Of a stretch of DNA of 38,754 bases, positions 25,580 to 34,368 are shown one piece after another; position 1 is the first letter of the stretch; each line of letters opens with the position of its first letter. The notes below the pieces were generated by a model. That model saw nothing but the letters and a program-made list of their open reading frames with translations, was not told the origin of the DNA and did no database searches. Source of the DNA: Archaeoglobaceae archaeon (lineage in GTDB: Archaea; Halobacteriota; Archaeoglobi; Archaeoglobales; Archaeoglobaceae). The translations under genes were made by a program, and so were the position numbers. The stretch covers positions 1-38,754 of the forward strand of contig WAPX01000025.1 in the NCBI GenBank assembly GCA_015520485.1. Direction: 5' to 3'.

Positions 25580-27256
25580 TTAAAAATTCACCCCGAGCAT
25601 GTTGATCATTACAGTGTGAGATACGTATCCAGCAATGGCAGCCACCCACGTCATTCCAACGAGGTGAATGAGGGAACTCATGTACCTTCCCCCATCCATT
25701 GCCTTTATCGAGAGAGAAGACACCACTGCGTGTATTAGCAGTATGAAGAAGACTATTCCGTTGAGCATCGCAATACTCGACGCCGGAACCGTGTGAAGAA
25801 TACTTCCAACAAACGTATTCGAAATGTGCAGCTTTGAGTACAGTTTGTTCATTGACTCTACAACACCGAAAGATATGTAGAGTGAAAACGCAACGCCGAT
25901 AATGACTCCGTAGGCTATTCCGATGAATGAACTCGTGGTCTGATTTCTCTTGGCTCTCAGCGTGTTGATTATCGTAAAGTTTTCGGCTATTATCTCCGCA
26001 ACATCTTTTGGATCGCTGCCGAGACCTATCGCTTCAACGAACATATCGGTAAACCTGTATATCAGGTTACTTCCAGTCTCTATGCTGAACTTCTCCCACG
26101 CTCTTTTCTTGTTTATCCTCGCTTTCAACCTCCTGTACAGTCTTCTCACGTCTTCTGTCAGAGCTCCAAAGTCATGAGCTGTTAAGAATTTTAGAGATTC
26201 GAGTACATCTCCACCTCTCGCTGATGCTGATGCTCCCAGACTCATTATGAAGGATGGAGCGTTTTTGTCCTTGTCCTTGATTACAGCTTCCTCTTTCCTC
26301 GACTTGTAACCGGGAATTGCGAGAGGTGTCACGGAGAGAGCGATTATAAACGGTAGAGGTATATTCACGATTCTGTACACGTAGTTCAGGACGAGTAGCA
26401 CTGCAAAAACAATCAGACAGGCCGCCATTGAAATGTAGAAGTACTTGTACAGGGTCCAGTCGACCGACGTTACCTCTCCAGAAGTCTGCCAGATTGGATC
26501 GTCAGGAGCCACTGACTTCAGGTAAACAAAAACTCCAACTTCCACTATTATAAAAACTATAACTATCGTATTCAGCATGAACGTTATGCTTATTCCCGTA
26601 AGGAAAGGCATGATAATTGCAAAAGCTGCGAAGAAAGACAGAGAAATAACTATGGACGTGTAAACTTCCTTGAATACATCTATGCTGTACAGCTTTCCCT
26701 GATAGTTCGTTGAGAAAGCGTTCATAACTGTTCTCTGTTCTCTTTTTATAAATTCCTTGAAGTCTTCACCGCTATCGAGTTCGTGCGCCATTCTGTCGAG
26801 AAACTCCGAAAATATTTTGCTCGGCGTCCTCCTCGCAATGAACCTGCACGCCTGAGACAGGTTCCTGTTCCACTTCTCCATCAGCAGGAAAATTTTTCTC
26901 GTTTCTTCAGCCAGAGCTTTGTACTCCTTCCTCTCCGAAATTATCTTCATCATTTCTTTTCTGTCGATATCTGAAGTGGCGAGAGCACCCATGTGAGTTA
27001 TGTAGAAGTGTATGTTGTTGTCTATCTGATTTCTCATTCTGCCTATAACCATTTTCGGGTAAAGCAGAGCTATGGATATGAGAAATACCGGTATAACGTA
27101 AATCAGCAGTGTGTACAACCCAATAGTTTTGAACATCTGTGCTGAAAACAGAGTAACTAAGATAAGCACGGCTAACGCTATACCGGATAGAGGTGCAAAT
27201 ACAAGTTTGAAGTACTTTTCTGGGGTTAATCCACAGTGTCTCAGGTTTTCGAACAT
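25580..27256 (-). CDS. flaJ: Archaellum membrane platform protein FlaJ (ArlJ)
   Basis: The roughly 558-aa integral membrane protein has hydrophobic clusters near residues 20-70, 205-250, 275-330 and at the C-terminus. Two cytoplasmic GspF-like loops are present, including IMSLGASASARGGDVLESLK and AIGLGSDPKDVAEIIAENF. It is the membrane anchor that the FlaI ATPase drives during archaellum assembly and rotation. I place the start at ATG 27256 because GAGGTG lies 5 nt upstream; an overlapping GTG at 27262 would sit on the ribosome-binding site. It is the last fla gene, 9 nt after flaI. Confidence 0.92.
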   Translation of the reverse strand: MFENLRHCGLTPEKYFKLVFAPLSGIALAVLILVTLFSAQMFKTIGLYTLLIYVIPVFLISIALLYPKMVIGRMRNQIDNNIHFYITHMGALATSDIDRKEMMKIISERKEYKALAEETRKIFLLMEKWNRNLSQACRFIARRTPSKIFSEFLDRMAHELDSGEDFKEFIKREQRTVMNAFSTNYQGKLYSIDVFKEVYTSIVISLSFFAAFAIIMPFLTGISITFMLNTIVIVFIIVEVGVFVYLKSVAPDDPIWQTSGEVTSVDWTLYKYFYISMAACLIVFAVLLVLNYVYRIVNIPLPFIIALSVTPLAIPGYKSRKEEAVIKDKDKNAPSFIMSLGASASARGGDVLESLKFLTAHDFGALTEDVRRLYRRLKARINKKRAWEKFSIETGSNLIYRFTDMFVEAIGLGSDPKDVAEIIAENFTIINTLRAKRNQTTSSFIGIAYGVIIGVAFSLYISFGVVESMNKLYSKLHISNTFVGSILHTVPASSIAMLNGIVFFILLIHAVVSSLSIKAMDGGRYMSSLIHLVGMTWVAAIAGYVSHTVMINMLGVNF

Positions 27257-27265
27257 GTGCACACC

Positions 27266-28915
27266 TCACAGTCTGAAAGGTAAACCCTGCATACCCTTCT
27301 TGTAGAAGTCCCAGATTACCTTAACAACCTTGTAGTAGTCGAAAATTTTTAATTCAACCATTCTTTCGAGAATTTTCGCCCTGAGCATCATTTCCTCGTA
27401 AATCTGCCTCGGATCTTCATAACCGGCAGTTTGAGCAATCTTGTTTTCCAGTATGTATGAGTTGTAAAGCCCTCTGAAGATGTGCTTGTCCGTTACTGAA
27501 TCCCACTCGAAAACTGTTCTCGTCACGACCCCTCCTATGTCTTCGTAGTAGCCTTCAATCTCCTCCACAACCAGACACCTTCTGAGAAACTGTCCCCTTC
27601 TGTAAACTGCCTGCTGTATGAGTGCCACGTTCAGGTTATCTACGAAAGTTATCGGAACGTTTATCGGATCTCCTGTAAGCCTCTGTATCAGCTTCTTCAC
27701 GCTGCCGGCGTGAAATGTTGAGAGAACCGGGTGGCCTGTTTGCATTGCCTGAAATGCGACAGCACCCTCCTTTCCTCTGATTTCACCAACAATTATGTAG
27801 TCCGGCCTGCTCCTCAAAGCCGCTTTGAGCAGGTCGAAGAGGTCAACCTTGCCGACCTCGCCTCTTTCCCTCGTGTTGAGCTGCTGCCATACCGGGTGTG
27901 GAACCTGAACTTCAGGAGTATCCTCTGCCGTATATATCTTTGAGTGAGGCTTTATGAAGGGAACCATTGCATTTAAAGTCGTAGTCTTACCGCTTGCGGT
28001 TTCACCGCTGACCCATATGCTCATTCCGTATTCCAAACAGAGCCAGAGGTACGCAGCCACTTCCGCTGAGAGAGTTCCCCAGTTTATCAGCTGGGTTATG
28101 CTTATCGGGACTGCAGTGAACTTACGGATTGTGAAGGATGGGCCTTTTAATGAGACATCTGTGCTGTATATTATGTTAATTCTGCTTCCATCCGGCAGGG
28201 AGCCGTCAACTATTGGCGTTCTCTCGCTGACGGGCCTGCCCATTCTTTCTCCGAGGTTCTTCAGGTATTCAGCCATGTAAAGGTCGTCTTTGAAGTCTAT
28301 GTTTGTTGGCATCATCTCGAAGATCTTGTGGACTATGTGCGTGTTGTGAGGTCCGATAACGTGGATATCTTCAATGTACGGATCCCTTACGAGAGGTTCG
28401 AGTGGGCCAACTCCAACTACCTCCCTCTTTATCACGTATCTGAACTTTATTGCCTCAGCCCTCGTTATCGGTATTTTTTCAGTTTTAATTCCAAAAGAGA
28501 ACAGTTTTTTTTTCTGGAATGGTTGTGGATTTTTCGTAATTACAGTAACCTTGTCAAATAACGTATCTATCAGCTTATCCATTTCCTCTTCGTTGCTCGG
28601 AACCTTCTCGTAAGGTGCGAGCTCGAGCATGCTGTCCATGATGCGGTTGAACTTTTCCTCATCCTTTTCCTCCAGTCTCGGTTCTACGGCAATGTAGTGC
28701 TTGTCTCCCTCTCTGTCAGTCCATATGTGTATGAATATTGGATCTCCCACTGGATAGATTAAATTGGGCCTCGGCAGGGACTTCATGTCCCTTGTTAAGG
28801 AGGGGACGAAGCTGGGGATGGTGCCCTCTCTTTTCTTAAACTTTGTCAGATACTCCTTTAGGTGCGGATTTCTTCTGAGTGCATCCTCAAGCCTGTCAGA
28901 TTTGACCACCTGCAT
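27266..28915 (-). CDS. flaI: Archaellum motor ATPase FlaI (ArlI)
   Basis: The roughly 549-aa secretion ATPase has Walker A SGETASGKTTTLNA, an Asp-box IYTAEDTPEVQVPHP, Walker B RPDYIIVGEIRGKEG and His-box QTGHPVLSTFHAGS. It powers both assembly and rotation of the archaellum with FlaH and FlaJ. The ATG at 28915 has GAGGTG 6 nt upstream; the GTG at 28924 lies inside that site. It is paralogous to the ATPase at 10182-11879, but its place in the fla operon identifies it. A 60-nt gap separates it from flaH. Confidence 0.95.
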   Translation of the reverse strand: MQVVKSDRLEDALRRNPHLKEYLTKFKKREGTIPSFVPSLTRDMKSLPRPNLIYPVGDPIFIHIWTDREGDKHYIAVEPRLEEKDEEKFNRIMDSMLELAPYEKVPSNEEEMDKLIDTLFDKVTVITKNPQPFQKKKLFSFGIKTEKIPITRAEAIKFRYVIKREVVGVGPLEPLVRDPYIEDIHVIGPHNTHIVHKIFEMMPTNIDFKDDLYMAEYLKNLGERMGRPVSERTPIVDGSLPDGSRINIIYSTDVSLKGPSFTIRKFTAVPISITQLINWGTLSAEVAAYLWLCLEYGMSIWVSGETASGKTTTLNAMVPFIKPHSKIYTAEDTPEVQVPHPVWQQLNTRERGEVGKVDLFDLLKAALRSRPDYIIVGEIRGKEGAVAFQAMQTGHPVLSTFHAGSVKKLIQRLTGDPINVPITFVDNLNVALIQQAVYRRGQFLRRCLVVEEIEGYYEDIGGVVTRTVFEWDSVTDKHIFRGLYNSYILENKIAQTAGYEDPRQIYEEMMLRAKILERMVELKIFDYYKVVKVIWDFYKKGMQGLPFRL

Positions 28916-28975
28916 AACTCTCACCTCTTTTATACCATTTCTGCCCCAGCTCCGTCCCGTGCTAAAAGTCAGAGT

Positions 28976-29668
28976 TCATGCTACAGCAGCAATCTCCACG
29001 ACCAGACCTATCTTCGGCTCGACTCTGAATGCAGTTTGCTTTGAATACTGACTTGCAGCAAAGTTATATTTTTTAATTAGCATTATATTTTTCAAATCAG
29101 TACCAACTTTCTTCGTAGTCGTTTCAATTATCAGCGAGGAGCACGACTCGACCTCGTTCATAACCGGGCTTGGTAACTCATCCTCAACTGCGGTCAGCAC
29201 GACAGCTTTTCCCGTAGCGACAACTCTTTTGAGAAAGCCCATCAAATCGACAACAGCGTTTTCGTCGATGTCGAATTTTATTAAAGAACTAAAGCTATCT
29301 ATAAATATTACTTCCTTTTCAAATATGGACTTTGCGGAAATTAACCTTCTCGTGTAGTCCCCTCTTTCCTTTATTTCGTTTATGAGAGGATAAACGGGAA
29401 AGAAAGTTAGCTTGCCCTTAATTATGCTATGCACGATGTTGTAGCCGAGAGAGAGCATCTGCTTGACGAAATCAGTCGTCGTCAGCTGGGTGGACACGTA
29501 GCTGATCTCGACATCGTTGTTCAGCATTCCGTAAACCATTCTCTGACATATTACAGACTTTCCGCTACCGTGTCCACCTTTTATAAGGGCTATCGTTCCA
29601 GGAGGTAATCCACCTCCAAGCTTTTTGTGAAACTCGTCGTTGTGTATCTGAACCGAGAACACCCTCAT
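28976..29668 (-). CDS. flaH: Archaellum ATP-binding protein FlaH (ArlH)
   Basis: The 230-aa RecA/KaiC-like protein has Walker A KGGHGSGKSVICQRM and Walker B VIFIDSFSS. FlaH binds ATP, forms a ring under the motor and interacts with FlaI. The ATG is preceded by GGAGGTG at 5 nt. It lies 14 nt after flaG. The catalytic Glu often seen after Walker B in active ATPases is not obvious, which agrees with FlaH usually binding rather than quickly hydrolysing ATP. Confidence 0.93.
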   Translation of the reverse strand: MRVFSVQIHNDEFHKKLGGGLPPGTIALIKGGHGSGKSVICQRMVYGMLNNDVEISYVSTQLTTTDFVKQMLSLGYNIVHSIIKGKLTFFPVYPLINEIKERGDYTRRLISAKSIFEKEVIFIDSFSSLIKFDIDENAVVDLMGFLKRVVATGKAVVLTAVEDELPSPVMNEVESCSSLIIETTTKKVGTDLKNIMLIKKYNFAASQYSKQTAFRVEPKIGLVVEIAAVA

Positions 29669-29682
29669 GAGATCACCTCCCG

Positions 29683-30135
29683 TTATATACTAAACTCCAT
29701 GCTCGCGGAAACTCCGTTGTAGAGAACTATCCTTATCGTGTGATCCCCGGACGAAAGAGTCGTCACGACGTCAACCTCTCCGGTCTGTCCCGGGCTGAGA
29801 ACGGGAGGAGAGGTCGTCACGTTTGCCTGAGAGATGAGAGTACCGTCTATCATAACAGTAATGGTGCTGTTTTCCAGCGGAAAGGAATCAGTTCCGGTAT
29901 TCTTGACGTAAAAAACGTAGGCTGTATTCGTTCCTACAGTCTTCGTTGGTATATTCTCCGGGTCGTTGATAATTTCGAAACTCGTTACGAGTAACTTTTG
30001 AACGTTACTACCCTGCTGCTCGATACCCATGGATATCTTCTGCACAGTCGTGGCCATCATTACCGAGAGAGACGAAGCCACTATCACCACGGCTATGAAC
30101 AGGATTATGTGTGCCGCACACTCTCCAAACCCCAT
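29683..30135 (-). CDS. flaG: Archaellum stator protein FlaG (ArlG)
   Basis: The 150-aa protein has one N-terminal membrane helix (AAHIILFIAVVIVASSLSVM) and an extracellular beta-sandwich domain similar in size to the flagellin fold, with AYVFYVKNTGTDSFPLENST. FlaG with FlaF anchors the motor to the S-layer. I choose ATG 30135 with GAGGTG 6 nt upstream; a GTG at 30144 is part of that site. It follows flaF after 67 nt. Confidence 0.88.
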   Translation of the reverse strand: MGFGECAAHIILFIAVVIVASSLSVMMATTVQKISMGIEQQGSNVQKLLVTSFEIINDPENIPTKTVGTNTAYVFYVKNTGTDSFPLENSTITVMIDGTLISQANVTTSPPVLSPGQTGEVDVVTTLSSGDHTIRIVLYNGVSASMEFSI

Positions 30136-30202
30136 TTCAATCACCTCTGATAGCGTCAGCTAACTGCATCTTTGTCAAATCCCTCGAAAATCAGAAACGA
30201 AC

Positions 30203-30643
30203 TCAGCTCACCGTGTACTCTGCGAACTTTGCTATTCCGTTACCCGAAACGACCTCAAGCCTGTGAGTTGAACCAACAGTTCCCTGCAGCCCGTCTATTG
30301 TAAACTTCATGTAGCTAAGCGGGTAGAAGTACGTGACGTTGTACGTTACGTTCTGCTGCAGAACACCGTCTATCAGGACTGAGAAGTCATTAGACTTCAG
30401 GGTTGTTGAGCCGTCGTTGTACAGAACGACCGTTAAGTCGTAAGTCGATATCGTCGTATTCGTGGCATTTACTGAAGTTATTTTGAAATCCGTGTTCGCC
30501 TTCTCGACCTTTAACTCAGTCTGCTGTTTTTCTGCGGCGTTTATTGCCCTTATATTGGTGTTCAACACTGTAACTATTGCTCCAAATGCCACGAGGCATG
30601 CGATCATCATCAGAGCAAACGCGGCAGTTACGCTAAATCCCAT
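30203..30643 (-). CDS. flaF: Archaellum stator protein FlaF (ArlF)
   Basis: The 146-aa protein has one N-terminal helix (FALMMIACLVAFGAIVTVL) followed by a soluble beta domain with TYDLTVVLYNDGSTTLKSND, as in FlaF proteins that bind the S-layer. It overlaps the flaD end by 11 nt. GGAGGT lies 11 nt before the ATG, somewhat farther than for other genes here. Its order before flaG is the standard one. Confidence 0.87.
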   Translation of the reverse strand: MGFSVTAAFALMMIACLVAFGAIVTVLNTNIRAINAAEKQQTELKVEKANTDFKITSVNATNTTISTYDLTVVLYNDGSTTLKSNDFSVLIDGVLQQNVTYNVTYFYPLSYMKFTIDGLQGTVGSTHRLEVVSGNGIAKFAEYTVS

Positions 30644-31721
30644 GGAGCTCCGCTACCTCCTTCTTCATTCTGTAAAGGTCTTTTTCAACCTCCATTATCA
30701 GGTTCCTGTTGAATCTCCCGGTTCTCAGTGCTTCTATGTAAAGCAGGCTCATCAAGTGATCCTGAACGTTCATGTAGCCAACCGGTCTCCAGTCGGAGTT
30801 TTCGTGGTAAAGTTTGATGCCTTTCGCATACCTCAACACGCACATGAGAACGTCCTCACTGATCCAGTATATGTCTACGTAGTAGTTCAGAACGTCCTCC
30901 AGACCCTCGTAGCCGACTTTTTCCATCAAAAACTCAATCCACTTCAGCAGAAGCATTATGCTCTTAGCATCGTCCGGAATTCTCGTGAGCCTCGGTTCTT
31001 CTGAAGGCAGCTCGTATTCATACGTGTCTTCGCAGTACTCGTACCTCTCACGCCTGTCTCTTCTTGCAGGATAACGGGGACTACTCCTGCTCCTTTCTAC
31101 CTCGGCATAGGCCTTGGGATGAACGTGAACTTCAGAGGGAACGCTCCTCATAACACCACCTCCAACAAACTCAGACGAACTTTCGATTTCAGGTCTCACT
31201 TCTGATTTTACTTCTACCCTTTCTTCAGACTTTATTTCAGGAATTTCAACAGGTTTTTCAGCCGAAATATCCTCAGCTTCAATTTTTTCGCCTTCAACAC
31301 TTCTCTCAACTCTTTCCTCAGAACTCTCAGCTTTTTCAGCAACGTTCTGACTCACACCCGATACATCGTGTTTGAGTAATCTTTCTAAACTTTCTAATTT
31401 TCTATATATATCATCAATCTTCCTAAGCTGATTGTCCGAATTCAGCACCAGCTCGACTCTTTCAACTATTCTGTCAATCTGAGCCTCTGTCACCCTTCTG
31501 CCCTTCAGCATCTCGTAGATGTCTCTGAGTATAACCGAAGGAATCCTACCCCTGTACCTCTCGAGATAGGACTTTATTTCGTCATCAGACAGGTATGGAG
31601 ACCTCGTCTTTGGCTCATTCTTTTCCTCGCTTACCTCGTTCTCTTCTTTTTTCTCCGTCTTTTCCTCCTTTAAATCCTCAAGAGAAATTATATTTCTGTT
31701 ATCCTGCTTGTTCGAAATCAT
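30633..31721 (-). CDS. flaD: Archaellum cytosolic ring protein FlaD/E (ArlD)
   Basis: The 362-aa protein has a charged N-terminal part with a helical segment (SYLERYRGRIPSVILRDIYE), a long acidic low-complexity middle (about residues 120-190) and a C-terminal FlaD/E domain with WIEFLMEKVGYEGLEDVL and DHLMSLLYIEALRTGRFN. FlaC, D and E form the cytoplasmic ring linking chemotaxis signals to the motor. GGAGGT lies 6 nt before the ATG, which overlaps the flaC stop by 4 nt. No separate flaE is present, so its role is probably covered by this C-terminal domain. Confidence 0.88.
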   Translation of the reverse strand: MISNKQDNRNIISLEDLKEEKTEKKEENEVSEEKNEPKTRSPYLSDDEIKSYLERYRGRIPSVILRDIYEMLKGRRVTEAQIDRIVERVELVLNSDNQLRKIDDIYRKLESLERLLKHDVSGVSQNVAEKAESSEERVERSVEGEKIEAEDISAEKPVEIPEIKSEERVEVKSEVRPEIESSSEFVGGGVMRSVPSEVHVHPKAYAEVERSRSSPRYPARRDRRERYEYCEDTYEYELPSEEPRLTRIPDDAKSIMLLLKWIEFLMEKVGYEGLEDVLNYYVDIYWISEDVLMCVLRYAKGIKLYHENSDWRPVGYMNVQDHLMSLLYIEALRTGRFNRNLIMEVEKDLYRMKKEVAELHGI

Positions 31722-32209
31722 AATGATACCTCCTCATAAAGAACTTGATTTACTATATCTTTAAGGCTTATGTTCTTTCTGAAAAGCATCCTCAGGTCGT
31801 CAACCACGTCGTTTACAAGCTGCTCGAGCTCTCTCAGCTCCTTCTCCATGTTGTCGAGCCTCTGTATGCTGAGGGCGGTAACCTTTGAGGAACCGACAAA
31901 GGGGTTTATCTGAGACGAAACAACTTCGTAGAGAGTTAACATGTCCTTTAACGAATCGTCCATCTTCTGTAAATCCTGTTTAAGTGAATCCACCTCTTTT
32001 TTCAGGTTGTTTATTGCAATGTCGATTCTCGGGAGCTTGTTGTCGATTTCGTTCAGCCTCTCCATTATTTTCTCCACTGTTTCGTCGCTGCCGCCTGAGC
32101 TTCTCGTTTCTTCCTCTTCCTGCTCCTTCTCTTCCTCGTCCTCTTCCTCCTCTTCTTCCTCTATTTCCTCTTCTTCCTCTTCCTTTTTCTTGAACAGCTT
32201 CAGTCCCAT
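31718..32209 (-). CDS. flaC: Archaellum cytosolic ring protein FlaC (ArlC)
   Basis: The 163-aa protein starts MGLKLFKKKEEEEEEIEE and has about 30 residues that are nearly all Glu/Asp. A coiled coil follows (RLNEIDNKLPRIDIAINNLK onward), then the FlaC hallmark SSQINPFVGSSKV. ATG 32209 is chosen because GGAGGTG lies 6 nt upstream. The acidic run could be a flexible or cation-binding linker and is unusual in strength. It follows the single flagellin gene after 76 nt that include an AT-rich stretch, which may reduce transcription of the rest of the operon relative to flagellin. Confidence 0.85.
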   Translation of the reverse strand: MGLKLFKKKEEEEEEIEEEEEEEDEEEKEQEEEETRSSGGSDETVEKIMERLNEIDNKLPRIDIAINNLKKEVDSLKQDLQKMDDSLKDMLTLYEVVSSQINPFVGSSKVTALSIQRLDNMEKELRELEQLVNDVVDDLRMLFRKNISLKDIVNQVLYEEVSL

Positions 32210-32285
32210 CGCTTGCACCTCCCCAAAAATAATTAAAAAATTCAAAAAAATTGTGTATTTATTTTACTTATGATAAAATATAATT

Positions 32286-32957
32286 TTACTGGAGGTCCAC
32301 TATGTTCACAGTGTACGTTGGCGGAGTTATGAAGTCGATTATACCCGGAGCGCCGAATTCCGGCCTGACCTGTCCGGTGACGTGTGTGCTGACAGGCAGA
32401 CCAGAGCCAAACACGGCAGAGACGTTTATCGTAAGAGCGACTTTGTCTCCGGAGTTCATGGTTGGTGTAGTGGCTGTTATTGAACCATCAGGATCCTGAA
32501 GAACGATTATACCGAAGTTGCTTGAACCGAGGTTGGTTGAGTTCCAGGCAGCGAGAGATGTAGAGAACAGGTCACCACCTGTGGTAAGGTCGGAGAATGC
32601 TGCGGTATTGCTGTACTGCAACACAGCAGCTTGCTGACCATTGCTTATTGTTACAGTAACCTTGCTCAAATCTATAGGCTGACCACCTGTGTTCGGCTCA
32701 ACGAGAACGGCAAGTTTCGTTATATTACCACCCGGAGCGTTTGGATCATAACCAAGAACCTGAGCAACCTTGAGACCGCTCGCAACTTCCTTCGTAGTTT
32801 CTCTACCCGTCGCCATTGCTTTCTGCTGCAGGTAGCCGACTGTCTGAATCAGCACTGCAGCACTCACTGCGGCAACCAGCACCATCGCTATGAAGACAAT
32901 CAGTGTCTCTATACCTATCGCACCTCTTTGGTCCTTTCTAAACCTCTTACTTACCAC
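32286..32957 (-). CDS. flaB: Archaellin (flagellin) FlaB precursor
   Basis: The 223-aa protein starts at GTG 32957, 6 nt after GGAGGTG. The N-terminus MVSKRFRKDQRG is a class III signal peptide cut after Gly by the prepilin peptidase FlaK/PibD. It is followed by AIGIETLIVFIAMVLVAAVS, the hydrophobic filament-core helix. The outer beta domain is Gly/Thr/Ser-rich, with several N-x-S/T sequons that could be glycosylated. It is the only flagellin in the operon. It leads the operon and has its own strong promoter. Confidence 0.93.
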   Translation of the reverse strand: MVSKRFRKDQRGAIGIETLIVFIAMVLVAAVSAAVLIQTVGYLQQKAMATGRETTKEVASGLKVAQVLGYDPNAPGGNITKLAVLVEPNTGGQPIDLSKVTVTISNGQQAAVLQYSNTAAFSDLTTGGDLFSTSLAAWNSTNLGSSNFGIIVLQDPDGSITATTPTMNSGDKVALTINVSAVFGSGLPVSTHVTGQVRPEFGAPGIIDFITPPTYTVNIVDLQ

Positions 32958-32997
32958 CTGCTCCACCTCCTTTGCGATGATTGTTGTGATTATCACC

Positions 32998-33090
32998 ATA
33001 TATAAGCTTTCTTTACTTTTAACATGGTAAAAAAATTTGTAGAGATATTTGCAGATGCTTACGCGGGAATGTGTGTAGGTACACATGTAT
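32998..33090 (-). promoter_or_regulatory. flaB promoter with upstream inverted repeat
   Basis: On the minus strand CTTATATATGG (32999-33009) is the TATA box, with transcription expected near 32975. Further upstream, TGTGTAGGTACACA (33072-33085) is a 6-bp-arm inverted repeat about 75 bp from the TATA box, a sensible position for an activator such as EarA. The 225-nt gap to the next gene holds no other ORF. Confidence 0.5.
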
Positions 33091-33182
33091 AGCACAGCAG
33101 GTGAGTCATTCGTGAAGGTTAAAATATAATAGGAAAGTATAATTATATAAAAAATTAAAAAAGTAATTGCTAATAAAAACGA

Positions 33183-34241
33183 TTAAACGTGTACGACGGC
33201 AAATCCCATGTTCCTGAGAATCCACCCGATGTCTTTTCTTATCGATTCCTTCCAGTTTTTACTGGAGTCTGCCACAATCAGCCTTCCCTTAGAGTAACAG
33301 TCTATAATTTTGCCAACACCATCTAGAAACTCCCTGCTGTTTACTTCATTTCCCACTTCAATACGCGTGCAGTTGTTTGCTTCAATGTCAATACCCACAT
33401 CAACTACGTGAGCTTTCAACTTTTCAGCCAAGCTCAGAACTTTTTTCCGGCTTCCTCCGGCTGTGTACACGATCATATCGTTTAAAGCGTTTTTTAACTG
33501 AGAGTGAAATATGCTCGTTTCCAGCACGTTATCATCTATGCCCCTAACGTGCCCGAACCAGTATACTATGTATCCATCTCCAAACATCTCTCTATACGCG
33601 CTGAACTGCTTTCTGCTGTAAATCTGGTGGGTTTTTGGATCGCCGAACAGGGCTTTGCTCTCCACCCACCTGACTTCAGCCCCGTTGAACCTCACTGGCT
33701 CTTCGAAAAAGAAATCCGGAGTTTTTGAGAACCTGTTTCTCAAGTCGTTTTCAGTGTAAAAGTCAATTCCCTTCTCTCTAAGCCACTCAAGCACTATTTC
33801 CTCACCAAGCTTTCCTCTCGCTCTCTGATGTCTCGCAGCAAGTGGAGAGTATACGTAGTCCGTGTAAAGAGCTTTCCATATCATTTTTTCGAGTTCCTCG
33901 GGGTGAAAAGAGGAATCAACCTCGGAATAAACTTTTTCAGGATCGTTTAAAATCCTGTTTGTTGCAGCCCTGGAAATGCCCATGGCTTTCAAAAGAAGCC
34001 TGACCCTCATTACCGGCGTCAATCTGAGCCATTCCGGTAGTTTTTTCTCGTTTTTCCATTTAGAAACTATATCGTCAAGTTTTTTTATTGCTTCTGGATA
34101 AAATTTCTTTACGGAGTCAACTTTTTTCTGAGAAAGTATTGTAAACAGCATTCCTCTCGGATAACCGGGTATCCCGAGACTTCTTACGTTAAAAACACTT
34201 CTTCTCAACCTCTTAAATTCTTCAACGTCTATCTGTATCAT
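33183..34241 (-). CDS. TPD-domain (CDIN1/C15orf41-like) putative nuclease
   Basis: The 352-aa protein carries the PD-(D/E)xK-type core of the TPD family: GKLGEEIVLEWLREKGIDF (143-161), KTPDFFFEEPV (173-183), WVESKALFGD (192-201) with Glu194 and Lys196, and QFSAYREMFGDGYIVYWFGH. Human CDIN1, mutated in congenital dyserythropoietic anaemia I, has the same motifs. The N-terminal 120 residues are helical. The C-terminal 100 residues carry no motif I recognise. The activity of archaeal members is not established. GGAGGT lies 11 nt before the ATG. It is upstream of the archaellum operon on the same strand but separated by its promoter. Confidence 0.8.
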   Translation of the reverse strand: MIQIDVEEFKRLRRSVFNVRSLGIPGYPRGMLFTILSQKKVDSVKKFYPEAIKKLDDIVSKWKNEKKLPEWLRLTPVMRVRLLLKAMGISRAATNRILNDPEKVYSEVDSSFHPEELEKMIWKALYTDYVYSPLAARHQRARGKLGEEIVLEWLREKGIDFYTENDLRNRFSKTPDFFFEEPVRFNGAEVRWVESKALFGDPKTHQIYSRKQFSAYREMFGDGYIVYWFGHVRGIDDNVLETSIFHSQLKNALNDMIVYTAGGSRKKVLSLAEKLKAHVVDVGIDIEANNCTRIEVGNEVNSREFLDGVGKIIDCYSKGRLIVADSSKNWKESIRKDIGWILRNMGFAVVHV

Positions 34242-34368
34242 GTTCAGGTTTTACCTCCAGCTTTGAAATTCAGTACTTCAAAACGTTAATCGGCTTTAAA
34301 TAGTTTTTTCAACGTTTAACGTTTGGCGTTTGCGTCCATCGTTTTCATAGAAAAATCAGAGTGAAAAA

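Noticed and set aside
27266-28915. The two ATPase/platform pairs as a recent duplication of the archaellum motor.
   Set aside because: The pairs differ in length, N-termini and details of the Walker motifs, so they are distinct systems and not a recent copy.
28925-28945. GGTATAAAAG before flaI as an internal promoter.
   Set aside because: The transcript would start after the flaI ATG, so it is unlikely to serve flaI.
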